Below are positions 11,597 through 23,139 of a DNA stretch of 64,000 bases, one piece after another. Origin of the DNA: Symbiodinium sp. CCMP2592 (Eukaryota; Sar; Dinophyceae; Suessiales; Symbiodiniaceae); assembly GCA_905221615.1 (NCBI GenBank), contig CAJNDT010001291.1:803959-867958 (forward strand), given 5' to 3'. The notes under the pieces are model-generated. The model was not told the DNA's origin, made no database searches, and saw only the letters and a program-made list of their open reading frames with translations. Position 1 is the stretch's first letter. Each line of letters starts with the position of its first letter. Both the position numbers and the translations under genes were made by a program.

Positions 11597-12189
11597 AAAA
11601 TGAAGCCCTGTTAAATAAACCCTTCTCAAGCCCATGCAGGGCCCTTCGAACACCCCGAATGGGCCACCGTGCGACTTTTGGCTGCTGCGGGTGACACTAC
11701 ATCGGCAATTATGGCAGCGAAGCCCACACGGATGCCAAGGGTCTGCAACCCGTTTTAGGGGATTCCTGTGAAAGTTCCTGTTGCTACCTGTTCCGGTTTA
11801 GGGTTTAGGGTTTGTTCCTTGTAGGGTTCCTTGAAGGATTCCCTGAAGTGTTCCTGCAACGGCTCGAAGGGTCTAAAGTTTGAGATTGAAGATTCGAGTG
11901 GAGGGCCAACTCCCTTTGACGAGACATGGAAGTGGGGCCTATGTCAGGGATTTTTGGTGAGTGTGCTTTGGGGTCATCGTAGAGCTTGGCTTAGGTGCAA
12001 TTTTCGGAGACTGGTCATAGACTCCAACTCTACTGTGGAGAAGACCGTCTGGGATTCTGTTGCTTGGTAGGTCGATGATGGGTAAAGATATCAGCAGGAC
12101 CACCCGACGTTGGGGCGCCAAGGGCCCACACTTGCAACCCACAGGTTCAACCGTGCGATCAGTCAGGAAGTCTTTAAGCCCTAAGCCCT

Positions 12190-12299
12190 AATGTAGGAAC
12201 CGGATTAAGAAACCTTGGGCCTTTATTAGGGCTCCTTAAATGAATCCTACGTTTTCGGTGTTATAGGCGCAAGGGTTTCTTAATCAGGTTCCTACATTA
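12190..12299. mobile_element. foldback element, family F8
   Basis: Left AATGTAGGAACCTGATTAAG is fully complementary to right CTTAATCAGGTTCCTACATT. The stem extends through AAACCTTG/CAAGGGTTT. Second copy at 22922. Confidence 0.92.
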
Positions 12300-13521
12300 A
12301 ACCATAGCTTTCAGTTCGGGGCCTAGGTTCGGGCTCAAGACCCCTCTTGTCCGCCCTCCGTCAACCCGCGCCATGATGCCGGAGTCTTTGTACATTCGGG
12401 GATTCTTCTGTGAAACCGCGCTTTGGGGTGAAGGGCTTCGGTTTTGTTGTTTATTGAGGGCACTTCGTCCCTGAACTCTGAGCCCAAACCGAGGATTGGG
12501 TTTAAGGTTTAGGGTTTAGGGTTTCATGTATAGGGCTAGGGCTTTGGATTTGAGATCTCGATACCAAAACAATCCTTCACGCTTCTATAGCTTCAGGTCA
12601 ACAGCAGTCCTTAGGACTGTGGGCTTGTAAGGCTTAGGCGTTGGGCTTTAGGACTTTAGGACTTAGGGCTGTAGTCGTTTAGGGCTTAAAAGGCTCTAGG
12701 CGTTAAGGCCTATGGGGGGTTGTACACCCTAAACCCCCGAACCCTTTTTTGGGCTTGCCGTGTATGGGTTTCGAAGAATCCCTCTCGGCGCATGCACTGC
12801 ACACATGGATCTGTCCTTGCTGAGACTCCAAACCAACCATTAGGGTTTGAGCGTAAGTTCAGGAAGAACCCTTAAACCACAGCGGGGTACATACGGGGTA
12901 CTTAAGAAGGGAGCCTTCATTCAGGGATAGTGGTGTCTCTGCCGATGCAGGCACGCCCCCCTCGAGCTCAGCGTCCTTGCAGCTGATCGAAGGCCTTGGT
13001 GCACAACAAGCCCTGAACCAAAAACCCTAAACCCCAAGCCTTAGACCCTAAACCCTAAACCTCAAACCCTAAGCGGGCCCTCGGTTGAGAAAGGGGGAGT
13101 GAATTGCGCCATTTGCCTGCAGAAATACCAGGGAGACAAAAACTAAACCTTGAAACTTTAACCCAACAAAAAAAACTAAACCCGGAAACTTTAACCCAAC
13201 CCAAAGAAACACACACACACACACACTAACTAACTAAACCCTAAAACGTTGAGCCAACCAAAAGCCGAAAAGAAAAAAAAAAAAAAAACACTTTGCAGCT
13301 CGAGGTGCGGCGCCCCGCTGGCCGAAGCCCCGTCCCATGTTGGCCGGCTCTTGGGGACTGGCGCCTTAGAGGCTTCACTTAGGTTTAGGGTTTAGGGTTC
13401 TAGGTTTAGGGTTTTAGGTTTAGGGTTTAGGGTTTTAGGTTTAGGTTTAGGGTTGAGGGTTTAGGGTTTTAGGTTTAGGGTTGAGGGTTTAGGGTTGAGG
13501 GGTTTAGGGCTTAGGAGAAGG

Positions 13522-13616
13522 TGATTCTAAAGCCTTTGAAAATATTTTGTATATAGGTAATATCCTCTTGAGCCCAGTAAGAGCAAATGTAAAAAACGTC
13601 CCAAAGCCCTACCTAG
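13522..13616. mobile_element. short element, family F9
   Basis: GATTCTAAAGCCTTTGAAAA to CCCTACCTAG. It matches the copies at 11157 and 15540, with about 20 percent divergence in the middle. Confidence 0.75.
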
Positions 13617-14350
13617 ATTCCCCTTGTTTTTGGAGGTTTAGAGGTTTAGGATTTCTGGTTTGGAGATTTAGGGTGCAGGGTTTAGGGTAGAGGGTGCAGG
13701 GCTTCGGGCTTGGAGGTTGAGGGTTTAGGGGTTTTGGGTTTCGGGAGTAGGGTTGAGGTTTTAGGGTTTGCAGCGGGGTTTATCTTGCATTGTTTAGGGC
13801 TTAGGGTAGCAAGCTACAAGGTTTGGAATGGCTCTACATGAATTCTACGCAGCTTCGTCATTGTATCATTAAGGCTCCCCATGCTACAAATTAAAGAATA
13901 CAGGTTCTTGTGACTTCAAGCTCTTAGGGCTTTGGGCTTTAAGGTTAAAGGCTGCAACACCAAGGCCTGAAGTGTTAGAAGAGGGTCTTCGGTCACATGA
14001 TAGAGGGACTGAAGGGGATTACCTGTGTTGAGTAATCAAGCCTCTGTGTTAGAGCTCCCGAAACCCCAAACCCTAAACCCGAAACCAAGAACCCAAATAG
14101 TAACCCTAAACCTTAAACTCTAACCCTAAACCCCAGACCCTAAACCCCAAGTCGTAAACCCTACACCTTATGCTTGTCTCACTCCCGTCGCGCTGAGGGT
14201 CTGGCAGGGCTTAGGGCTTTGGGTTGAAATCTGTTGGTGTGTTTAGGGTTTATGGTTTGGAATTTGGGGCTTGGGGTTTAGAGTTTGGGGTTTGAGTTTG
14301 TTTTGGGGGGGTGTAGATTATGGGTCGGCCAACCTCAAGACTAGGGGTTT

Positions 14351-14460
14351 ACTTTGAGGGTCAGGGGACTTAGTAAGTTGGGTTTTAAATATGGTAGCTT
14401 ATATCTATATCTACTTATAACCGTAACTAAGGTACCTATAACCCTACTTCCTCAAAGTAG
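14351..14460. mobile_element. foldback element, family F3
   Basis: Arms ACTTTGAGGGTCAGGGGACT and ACTTCCTCAAAGTAG. The shorter right arm lacks the GTCCCC segment. Confidence 0.7.
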
Positions 14461-14589
14461 GGCTTGTGGTTTAGGGCTTCAGGGTGTAAAGCTTATTGGG
14501 GTCGGGGGGTTTCGAATCGGCTTGAAGGTTCGGCCTATGGTTCAAGTGGGTGTTCGGGGTCGAAGAGATTTGGGACTTTTCGAACATTA

Positions 14590-14655
14590 GGGGTACCTCA
14601 TTTTGGAGTCCTTGTAATGAGGATCCGACTATCTATGGTACTATATACAAGGAAA
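14590..14655. repeat. fragment related to F13
   Basis: GGGGTACCTCATTTTGGAGT with an inner GGATCCGACTA pair resembles the centre of F13. The outer TTCCGAAA arms are absent. Confidence 0.4.
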
Positions 14656-14956
14656 AACATGGGCCAAGTTCAGTTAGAAGTTTAGCGATGAATTTCAATT
14701 TCGGGCTTCAAAACCTTGAGCCCTAACACGAAAAACCCAACCCGGGGCTCGGTATCCATACACAAGCCCTTACGGATGGGGAGGGGGAAATCCGGTAGGT
14801 TCCCTCTCGGTACGGAAGCTTTGTGAGCCCTTACAGGAAGCCTCGTATAATGTAGGAGCCTCAATTTCATAATCAAAATGGAGTTCGGGTGTACCTTATA
14901 GTACAGTTGTAAAGGAGCTCTGAGGACAAGTATCTGTAGTTATTCCGGCTCTACAG

Positions 14957-15068
14957 CACTTAGAGGATCATTGGAAATAGTAGGTAGGGTTGGAGGAAAG
15001 GAACGAAGAGTTACAGCTACTTATAACCCTAATTGGGGTACTTATATGTCCACTGATCCTTTAAGCAG
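14957..15068. mobile_element. foldback element, family F3, diverged
   Basis: Left ACTTAGAGGATCATTGG and right CACTGATCCTTTAAGCAG. It lies 15 bp before an F1 copy. Confidence 0.65.
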
Positions 15069-15083
15069 GAACTCTAGCGGGGC

Positions 15084-15192
15084 CCCAGAGACTCCAATAT
15101 CCCTTAATTAAGGAATATTCCTTAAATCATATTCGGGATCCAACAATAATTTAAGGCATATTCCTTGATTAAGGGATATTGGAGTCTCTGGG
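15084..15192. mobile_element. foldback element, family F1
   Basis: Left CCCAGAGACTCCAATATCCC is the exact complement of right GGGATATTGGAGTCTCTGGG. Mismatches are confined to the inner arm. Confidence 0.95.
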
Positions 15193-15539
15193 TTCGCATC
15201 AGGTTTTCAGCCATGGACTGGAGAAGGTGCACCTTCAGAGTCGCCTAGATCCAACATGGAGCAGGCTGAGTGGAATGTAGACCCTTGCACGGTTCATATG
15301 GTTTAGGGTTTATTTAGGGTTTAGGGTTTTAGGGTTTTTAAGGTTTAGGGTTTAGGGTTTAAGACTTAGGATTTCGGTTCTAGGATTTAGGGTTCTAGAC
15401 TCCGGGCTTAGGATCTAGGATTCAGGATTCAGACAGGGTTTAGGGTTCAGGCTTTGTGCTGCTACCCTAGATATGGCTCTGCAGGTAGAGACGCATCCCA
15501 TTTGCGACAAGTTTTCAACCGGTCTTGAACGGCATTGTA

Positions 15540-15636
15540 CTAGGTGGGCCTTTTAAAGCCTTTGAAAAATATTAGTAAATAAGATCCTCTTTAGCCCAAT
15601 AAGGGAAAATATAAAATGTCCAAAAGCTCTACCTAG
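15540..15636. mobile_element. F9 element inserted in the 3' end of the UBL/RCC1 ORF
   Basis: A 97-bp element with inverted ends: CTAGGTGGGCCTTTTAAAGC at the left, and CTAGGTAGAGC read inward on the minus strand at the right. TGTA precedes (15536-15539) and follows (15637-15640) it, which fits a 4-bp target duplication. The TAG that ends the 475-codon ORF is bases 6-8 of the right terminus. The copies at 11157 and 13522 share the interior, which supports a dispersed element. Confidence 0.85.
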
Positions 15637-17056
15637 TGTACATGTAGCCACCATAGAAGAAAGGACCCCAGGGCACAATGGCTCCGTCGCTGAGAAGAGC
15701 AGCAAAAGCACCTGCTGTGGCTTGTATCTCGTGTACGTTCTTCAGCTGCTCCTGCACCGCACTGCTGAGAAGACCATGGTCAGTCCAGGTCACGACAGCT
15801 CCATTGCCCAGAATGGCAGCGAAAGCAGAATCAGTAGCTTGGATTTGCCGCACATCCTTTAACTGGTCCTGGACGTGACTGCTGTCACCACCAAAGGAGG
15901 CATGGCCCCATGTCACAACCGATCCACCGGAAAGAACTGCTGCAAAAGCGCCATCAGTGGCTTGGATTTCCTGTACATGTTTCAGCTGATTCTGCACAGC
16001 GTCGCTGTCCCCACCGCGGCGAACATCGCCCCAAGTGACGACAGATCCGTCGCCCAGAATGGCAGCAAACGCACCCTCCGTGGCTTGGATTCGCTGTACA
16101 TTGCTCAGCTGATGCTGCACAGCGCTGCTGTCACCACCGTTGCCGCAATAGCCCCAGGTCACCACAGATCCATCGCAGAGAATGGCAGCAAAGGACCAGC
16201 AAGTAGCCTGGATTTGCCGCACATGTTTGAGCTGGCCCTTCACGGCAGTGCTGCTTCCACCATAGCTTGCACAGCCCCAGGTGACGACCGATCCGTCGCC
16301 CAGGATCGCCGCAAAAGCAAAGTTAGTAACTTGGATGTGATGCACATTTTGCAATTGATCTTGCACGGCACTATTGTCGCCGCCATAAACAACATGGCCC
16401 CAGGCTACCACAGATCCATCGGCAAGGATTGCAGCAAACGCACCGTCAGTGGCTTGGATTTGCTGTACGTTCTTGAGTTGATGCTGCACCGCGTCGCTGT
16501 CACCACCACGAAGGGCATCACCCCAGGTAACGACAGATCTGTTTCCAAGAATTGCGGCAAAAGCGCCGTCAGAGGCTTGGATTTCTTGCACGTCTTTGAG
16601 CTGATCCTGCACCCAGCTGCTGTCACCGCCCGCGGCAGCGCTGCCCCAGGTCACGACAGATCCGTCGCCCAGAATTGCAGCAAAAGCTGAGTCCGTGGCT
16701 TGAATCTGATGCACGTTCTTCAACTGCTCCTGCACACCACAGCTGTCACCCCCCGAGTCGTCATTTCCCCAGGTCACGACAGATCCATCTCCAAGAATGA
16801 CAGCAAATGCGGCGTTGCTGCCACATGCCTGGACTCTGTTCATGTGCAATGTGAGGCAATCCCCATTCTGCAACTTAGCCTTCTTCATCGTTGCACGTCC
16901 ATCCAGAACTGCTCCAGATGAGTCCAAGAGCCGCCCCTTGCCGACTCCCAGTGCAGTCTGCGCCCGCCGCTTCAAGGCCTCTACTTCGTCGTCTACAGCA
17001 ACCTCTAAGGTAACTGTCCTGCCACTGATCAAGGCAATGTCGACAATGACCGACAT
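15629..17056 (-). CDS. ubiquitin-like domain plus RCC1-type repeat protein, C-terminus cut by an F9 element
   Basis: The 475-residue frame starts at the only upstream ATG (17054-17056) and has no intron. Residues 1-72 resemble a ubiquitin-like fold: IVDIALISGRTVTLEV, a helix-like DEVEALKRRAQTALGV, then LLDSSGAVLDG and a closing DCLTLHM. Residues 80-475 contain nine RCC1-type units of about 41 residues (AFAAILGDGSVVTWG, then GGDSxxVQxQLKxVxxIQAT) and part of a tenth. RCC1 blades form beta-propellers that bind proteins or chromatin, but the real partner is unknown. Similar proteins in symbiotic dinoflagellates are often labelled HERC-like; no HECT domain is present, so ligase activity should not be inferred. 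The ninth unit is short and the last stops at MYTR, where the stop codon comes from the inserted element. The ORF may be an expressed retrocopy, a shortened paralogue or a pseudogene. Clean single-frame repeats argue that it was functional recently. Confidence 0.85.
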   Translation of the reverse strand: MSVIVDIALISGRTVTLEVAVDDEVEALKRRAQTALGVGKGRLLDSSGAVLDGRATMKKAKLQNGDCLTLHMNRVQACGSNAAFAVILGDGSVVTWGNDDSGGDSCGVQEQLKNVHQIQATDSAFAAILGDGSVVTWGSAAAGGDSSWVQDQLKDVQEIQASDGAFAAILGNRSVVTWGDALRGGDSDAVQHQLKNVQQIQATDGAFAAILADGSVVAWGHVVYGGDNSAVQDQLQNVHHIQVTNFAFAAILGDGSVVTWGCASYGGSSTAVKGQLKHVRQIQATCWSFAAILCDGSVVTWGYCGNGGDSSAVQHQLSNVQRIQATEGAFAAILGDGSVVTWGDVRRGGDSDAVQNQLKHVQEIQATDGAFAAVLSGGSVVTWGHASFGGDSSHVQDQLKDVRQIQATDSAFAAILGNGAVVTWTDHGLLSSAVQEQLKNVHEIQATAGAFAALLSDGAIVPWGPFFYGGYMYTR

Positions 17057-17417
17057 TGCTCAACAGAGGCCCTAAGATGCGACCCTCTGATAGCGAGGCT
17101 ACTCCTTTTCACTCCCAGGTCTTAACTCAAAGGTTTACTTACAGCCCCCTGCTTTAGTTTGCGTGGCACCTGCAGGTGCTCTGCGTGAATGGCACATGCG
17201 ACATGAGACGTGATAAATCAAATGCCGTAGCAGATATGTCCTGGGCTGAATTCCATTTCTATCCTGAACCCCAACCCTAAACCCTAAACCCTAAACCCTA
17301 AACCCCTTAACCCCTAAACCCCTAAACCCTAAACCCTGAACCCCAACCCCCGGTACTCAGCATAGATGCCTGGTTCATCAGACCAGGCTACCGGGGTATA
17401 GCGTGCGACAGCAAGTC

Positions 17418-17573
17418 CAAGGGTAAAAGGAGGGACCCTTAAGAAGGCCTTAATATAATATATTAAGGCCTTCTTATATAATTGGGTATATAATAGATAT
17501 TATCTATTATATACCCAACTATATAGCCCATTAGGGTAGGGGTCCCCATGAAGGGTCCCTCCTTTTCCCCCTT
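17418..17573. mobile_element. foldback element, family F11, complex
   Basis: Outer arms CCAAGGGTAAAAGGAGGGAC and GTCCCTCCTTTTCCCCCTTG enclose two further palindromes: AAGGCCTTAATATAATATAT with its complement, and TATATAATAGATATTATCTA. It can therefore fold as a cruciform with side hairpins. Relative at 36943. Confidence 0.88.
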
Positions 17574-17683
17574 GAAAGTATATAGGAAGCGAGGGACGTC
17601 TACAGTTTGGACCTCCCCGGCTCAGCTTCCGCTTTAGGATGCTGGAACGGCTGGGGATGGGGGAGTCGTTATCCTGAGCTTTT

Positions 17684-17765
17684 AAGTAACCAGGGAGAAA
17701 AAAGTATAAACTTTCATTTCATAAGGGTTCCTTTAAGAAAAAGCATTAAAGTATGGTACTCCAAA
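17684..17765. repeat. dispersed repeat F19
   Basis: CTTTTAAGTAACCAGGGAGA through ATTTCATAAGGGTTCCTTTA to AAGCATTAAAGTATGGTA. Related copies at 25281-25340 and 30937-31018. No inverted ends seen. Confidence 0.6.
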
Positions 17766-18080
17766 GCCCAGTATCCTGGAGTCGCCATTAAAGAGTCAAA
17801 AGACATCGTGGAGCTCCGAACGAATCTACAAGGGCTCTACCATATAAGGGGCCTTACTACAGAGAATAATGCTTTGGGCGACAAAGTCATCGCAAGATGT
17901 ACAACTCCAAACAGTTTTGAGCTCCAACTATGACTATACAGGCGCTAGTCCTTAGTATTCCGATCTATATGTTACACCCCCCGGCTTCCTTGCGCTGTGC
18001 CGGGAAACCCACTCCGAAAGACCACCAGACCTCTGAGGCAGCCTCAAACACCCTGCAGTGCCAATAATGATGCAGGGGCC

Positions 18081-18190
18081 TAAATACGGTTGATGATATA
18101 AATCCTGCATTACCCATAATAGGGAATGTACCATAACTCCCATAGTTTAGAGTCCTTAAGGTAATGCAGGATTTATATCATCAACAGTAA
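18081..18190. mobile_element. foldback element, family F6
   Basis: TACGGTTGATGATATAAATC and GATTTATATCATCAACAGTA form the stem. The interior CCATAGTTTAGAGTCCTTAA matches the copy at 9506. Confidence 0.88.
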
Positions 18191-18723
18191 TTACCAATAC
18201 TATTTCGTGAAAAAACCTTTAGAACCCTTGAAGGAACTTTCAGTTGGAGCCTTGGAAGGACCTCCCGATCTCGAAGGAACCTTCAGTTCAAGCCTTGAAA
18301 CGAACCCCTTGCAGGAATAGAGTTTAGGGTTTAGGGTTTAGAACCCTTTAAAGGAACCTCTCAAGGATCCTTCGCAACAAGTTGATGTGGGACTCGGCTT
18401 GCTCGCGACGACCACGCCACTTATAATCCCACTTACTAATTCCGATGACCTTAAGTAGCCCCCTCATAAGGAACTCTCAAAAGGAACGCTCCATTAGAAG
18501 GAACCCTTAACCTGTGAACCCTAAACCTTGTCAAAGGAACCCTTAAACGGAACCCTTGAAGAAAAGCCGCAGGCCGAGGTGCTGGGTAGCGCTGCCCGCG
18601 CGGCCTCGGCCGCGCGGCGCCAGGGCGCCGCGCCGGCGGCGCGGAGGGCGGCGGAGGCCCGGGCCAGGTTGGAGGGCCTTGTGTTTTTATTAGGGGTTTA
18701 GGGTTTAGGGGTAAAGTATACTT

Positions 18724-18816
18724 GGACCCTACGGAACCTACCTTTTTAGGGATCCCCTAATAGGATTTCTTTATATAAGTCCCCAAAAAGGTAGGTCACG
18801 TGGGATTAAGGTAGGG
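18724..18816. mobile_element. foldback element, family F5
   Basis: Core arms ACCTACCTTTTTAGGGATCC and CCCCAAAAAGGTAGGT. The outer flanks (CCCTACGGA / CACGTGGGATTAAGGTAGGG) pair poorly, unlike the perfect copy at 36780. Confidence 0.7.
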
Positions 18817-19734
18817 TTTAGGGATCTAAGGAGTTCTAGGAATTGGAGCCGAGGAAGGTGTATGCTTACGGGAAGGAACCCCCACAATAATATTGGTAAG
18901 TATCTCGGCCCTAACATTATTGTTTGAAGGGGCTTGGGGAATGAAAGGTTTAGGGTTGAGGGTGTGTAGGGCTTTATAAGGGGTCAGAGGGGCTTTGGGA
19001 ATTGAGGCCGAGGAAGGCTTAGGCGTTGAGTGCCTTGGAAATTTATAAACCCTAAACCCTAAACCCTAAACCCTAAATAGGTGTTGTAAGGGCATTCTAC
19101 AGTCCGCAGTACAGACGTGAGGGTGTAGGGACTGGAGGGTTCAGGATAGCTTAGGACTTTGTATCGTTCAAGGCTTCGGGGTGGGCTCACATGGCTTTAT
19201 GTGGGGGCGGTATCGGGAATCTAGAAGCTTTAGCCTGAGTGATTTAAACGGTGGATTTGTGTATATAATACTATACCATTTTTGTATAGGGGGTTTTAAA
19301 CAAAATACCTATGATCTTATACTCGACTCTAGATGTTGCGGTTAGATCTGACGACCTAAATAGTGCTGGGGCGACAGGTAGAACTAACAAACCATGAAGA
19401 CCTCAAAGCCCTGCAGCCGCAAAGAGCACACCCCCGAACCACTGACTGCCCTAACTTGCAAAATAACGACGACAAACCACAAATCCTAAACCCTGAACCC
19501 TAAACCCCTAAACCCCTAAACCCTGAACCCCCAGACCCTAAACCCTAAAAACTGAACCCTGGACCCTAACGAGCCCAGGGGCTTCCGCGGCGAGGGCCGG
19601 CTGAGTTTTTCTGCAGACTCGGTCGTGGCGGCAGCTGCGGCTGAGCCTCGAGAAGTTTTAGGGTTAAGGGCTTATATACAGTATGCAGATAGAAGATATT
19701 AACGGGCACATAGAACTGTATAATTTGCCAGCCA

Positions 19735-20150
19735 GTCAGATAGAAAGATAGACAGATGCACAGGTAGACAGATAGATTGATAGATAGATAGATAAGCATT
19801 CAGGCAGACAGATGGATAGATAGATAAATCAGACAGATGGATGGACAGGTAGATTATTGGATAGATACATGGACAGGTAGATAGATAGATAGGTAGGTAG
19901 ACAGACAGAATCATAGATAGATATACCGATGTGGAAGGCGGCCTGGCTGGCTGGCTGGCTGGATGGATGGATGGATTGACGGATGGGGTGGATGGATGGA
20001 TGGATGGATGGATGGATGGAATCTGGATATATATTCTGGATGGACGGATAGACTGATATATTGATTGGTAGGTTAATAGATTGATTGGTAGATAGATGGA
20101 TGGATGGATAGATAGACAGATAGGTCGATGGACAGGCTGGAACCGGAAGG
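19735..20150. repeat. (GATA)n/(GGAT)n microsatellite
   Basis: Mixed GATA, GACA, GGTA and GGAT tetranucleotides. The long minus-strand frames rich in SIYLSI and HPSIHP are translations of this tract. Confidence 0.95.
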
Positions 20151-20730
20151 GTAGACAGACCGGGAAACATGCAGACATGCATGAGCATATCGGCTTTCTG
20201 CTTATCTACCAATGTGTTTAATCTAATTACTTGTTAACTTACCCGTATCTAAAGGACCACGTGTTTCTTTTCAGGTCTGTTCAACTGCTTATGACGTCTG
20301 TATTTTGCTTGTTTCGCACTTGTTTGTAACTGTTCATCATACTTGTATGCACGTAGTAACTGCTTGTTTATCCATGTACTTGTGTGTGTGTATGCGCGCC
20401 TTGCTTCGCTTATCTACAAATTAACTCACTTGAAGTCTGCTCTGCTGGTTCACGTCTGAGCCTAGGCATGTTCGAGTTCACATGTGCATGCATATATACA
20501 TACTTATGCAGACATATCCGGTGTACATATGTGTATATATATATATATATTGCGCAACATGTAAGGTCTTGGCAGGGCATGCAAGCCGGAGGGATATCTT
20601 AAGCTTGGCTTGCATGTCTTAACTTGTGTCGTTCGACCGGATCTTTGGTTCGAAGGACCCATAGAATGACGCCGAATGCGGCTCGAGGATCTGGGGTCGG
20701 CAGCATTGCTTAGCGGCGGAACACTGTTAC

Positions 20731-20832
20731 TATGGGGGCCTTCATAACTAGAATAGGGTTTGGGGGCCCATTATACTACAACTCTAACAAGGAAACACCA
20801 AAATGGTATTGGAAACTATTTAGGCCCCCATA
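20731..20832. mobile_element. foldback element, family F2
   Basis: TATGGGGGCCTTCATAACTA and ACTATTTAGGCCCCCATA pair. It stands about 135 bp from an opposite-orientation F2 copy at 20969. Confidence 0.85.
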
Positions 20833-20968
20833 TTAACCACCTAATGATATCTCCGAGATACAAAGACACCTCGGAGTAGTCGCCGACCCCAGCGGGTTTA
20901 GCGTTGGGTCCTCACCACTACAAAGCAGAAACAACAGCAAAAGAAGTACTAGCTTGAAACTTATGTAA

Positions 20969-21069
20969 TATAGGGGCCATAATGATTACCTATAGCATTT
21001 TGGGGATTCCTTTTGATAATTATGGTATAATGGGCCGCAAACCCTATTCTAATTATTCAGGCCACCATA
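20969..21069. mobile_element. foldback element, family F2, opposite orientation
   Basis: TATAGGGGCCATAATGATTA and TAATTATTCAGGCCACCATA. The asymmetric centre (CATTTTGGGGATTCC ... GCCGCAAACCC) runs opposite to that of 20731. Confidence 0.85.
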
Positions 21070-21858
21070 CTAGACCCCTGATTTATGCACCTTACTTCTT
21101 CGAGGGCCCGGTCCTTCAATCAAGCGAAACTATGCTCCTTAGGTTTAGGGCTTAGGGTTTAAGGGCTTAGAATGCAAGGAGGTGTTACTGAAACATCACA
21201 CCTTAAATTGAGTCAAGGACCTCCCCTTCCTGTGAACCCATTGAAGCAGCGAGACGCCTTTTGAGTCCCCTAAACCCAACCACCTGTCCCAAGACCCTGA
21301 GCACAAAAAAACCTAGACCAACACACACACACACACACAAACCCTCAACCCTAAACCCTAACCCTGAACACCGGAACCCTACCTGAACAACTCAACCTCT
21401 AACCCCCGACTATATAAAGCCATAAGCAAAATAAAGAAGCATATAATACAAACCCCAAACCGCAAACCACAAAACGGTTGAGGTTTAGGGTTTAGGGTCC
21501 GTAAACCCCTAAGCCCAAAACGTTCAAGAGCAAAGCCGTAGCAGATCTTCTCAGCCCCTCGCCGCGAGCTGCGAGCGGCGTCGCCGTGGCCCGGAGGAGG
21601 TTGGACAGGGTCTCGGGGGTCGTCGTAGAGAGCCTGCTACAGAGGCCGTAATGACTGGAATGGGGCTTCGGGGTATGGCTTACCATAAGTATGGGGAATG
21701 AATGAGGACATTGCTCTATACGAAGTCTTCACTCCAGCAAGTCACGGGCACTGATGGGCTTAGGGACGATTTCAGCACTTGAGGTGTGAGGACTTCACAT
21801 TGGAGCCTGCGGTTCGAGGTCAAGCGTTTAGGTCTTACGAATGTGGGACCTGAACAAT

Positions 21859-21968
21859 CCCAGAGGCTCCAAACTTCCCTTAAGTAAGGAATATACCTTA
21901 AATCATATAAGGGATCCTACCATAATTTAGGGAATATTCCTTAATTAAGGGATATTGGAGTCTCTGGG
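21859..21968. mobile_element. foldback element, family F1
   Basis: CCCAGAGGCTCCAAACTTCC at the left, GGATATTGGAGTCTCTGGG at the right. The left arm has acquired several changes not matched on the right. Confidence 0.9.
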
Positions 21969-22921
21969 ATCAGTGATGTTGTTGCTTTTAGCCCCCATCT
22001 ACCTATACCTTTGATATGGCCTGAGACCGTAATCTGGAGTATTTACAGACCCTTGCCCACAACCCCAAATTGGCCTCGTTTCGGTAAGCCGCTGCCCCAT
22101 CGCCCCTGCCGAAGCCGCAGTCTCAACGAGAGGCACTGCAGACGCCTTCGGCGGACTCTGATTTGGCAGGGTTGAGGAGCCGAGGGCTGGATGAATTCTC
22201 TCGTGGAACCGGGGCTATGTTGGAATCCTACAGAAAAGTCTGGGGTTTAGGGTTTAGCGCAGGGTCCTAGAATATGGCACACTTTCAATCCTGTCCAAAT
22301 GTTGAACCCTGCCCCAGACCCTGAAATCCCGACACCTCCCAAGCCCCTGAACCTGCCCAAGCCCGAGAGCCTGAACTCAAATATGAAAACACAAACAACT
22401 CCAAAAATCACCAAGAACATCTCCAAAGCACACCTCCGAAGCACCCGACTTCCTACCACCCTAAACCCGAAACGCAGAAAGCTTAAGTCAACATATTGAT
22501 TCATTGCCCCACAAGCGGCGTCTCGGCCCACTAACCCCCAAACCCTGACCCCACCTAGAAGCCTACAGCCTTGAAACCCCAGTCCTAATCCCTATCACCA
22601 CTCAACCCTAACAACAAAACCGAAGCCTAAACCCTAAGGCCCTAAAGCCTAACCCCTGAACCCTAAACTCTAAACCCCTACACCCCTAAACCCTCAGCTT
22701 CAAGCTGTAAGCCCTAAACTCCACATCCTAAACTCCGCCCCGTCCCCCCTTGGCCTGTGCCAGATTGCCAGGCCACCGCGGCTCTGGCTCGGTCAAGCGG
22801 TCGCGCCCTCAAAGAGGCTTTGGGCTTCAAGGCAAGCGTTCTACAGCTTCGGGCCAACAGCGGTTCTCAGGCCTTTGGGCTTGAAAGGATTAGGCCTTAG
22901 GGCTTTAGGACTTAAGGCTGC

Positions 22922-23028
22922 AATGTAGGAACCTGATTAAGAAACCTTGAGCCTTATGAGGGCTCCTTCTATGGACCCTAGTATTTTGGGCTTATAGGCC
23001 CGGGTTTCTCAATGAGGTTCCTACATTA
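22922..23028. mobile_element. foldback element, family F8
   Basis: AATGTAGGAACCTGATTAAG and CTCAATGAGGTTCCTACATT. Two arm mismatches compared with the perfect copy at 12190. Confidence 0.88.
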
Positions 23029-23042
23029 TGCAACGAAGGTAT

Positions 23043-23139
23043 CATAGGGACCCTTAGGGGGGAGGGGTTATTGAGTCCTGATTTTACGCAGCAAGGGCCC
23101 CTACCCCCCTCCCCCCCTGCCCCCTGAGGGTCCCTATGA
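23043..23139. mobile_element. foldback element, family F12
   Basis: CATAGGGACCCTTAGGGGGG and CCCCTGAGGGTCCCTATG. It starts 15 bp after the F8 copy. Confidence 0.8.

Larger units (their letters stand above)
7985..15535. other. telomere-like matrix with foldback elements, no confident gene
   Basis: Unique patches at 10050-10480, 10720-10960, 11640-12140 and 13840-14010 carry short frames (for example plus 11831-12070, 79 codons, with segment KFEIEDSSGGPTPFDETWK), but none has paired splice sites or a domain. The rest is heptamer repeat or listed foldback elements. A short (CA)n lies at 13208-13225 and a poly-A run at 13273-13288. Confidence 0.55.

Noticed and set aside
15875-16921. Long plus-strand frames opposite the UBL/RCC1 ORF
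   Set aside because: They are antisense shadows made possible by the regular 123-base coding repeat; the minus frame has the recognisable domains.
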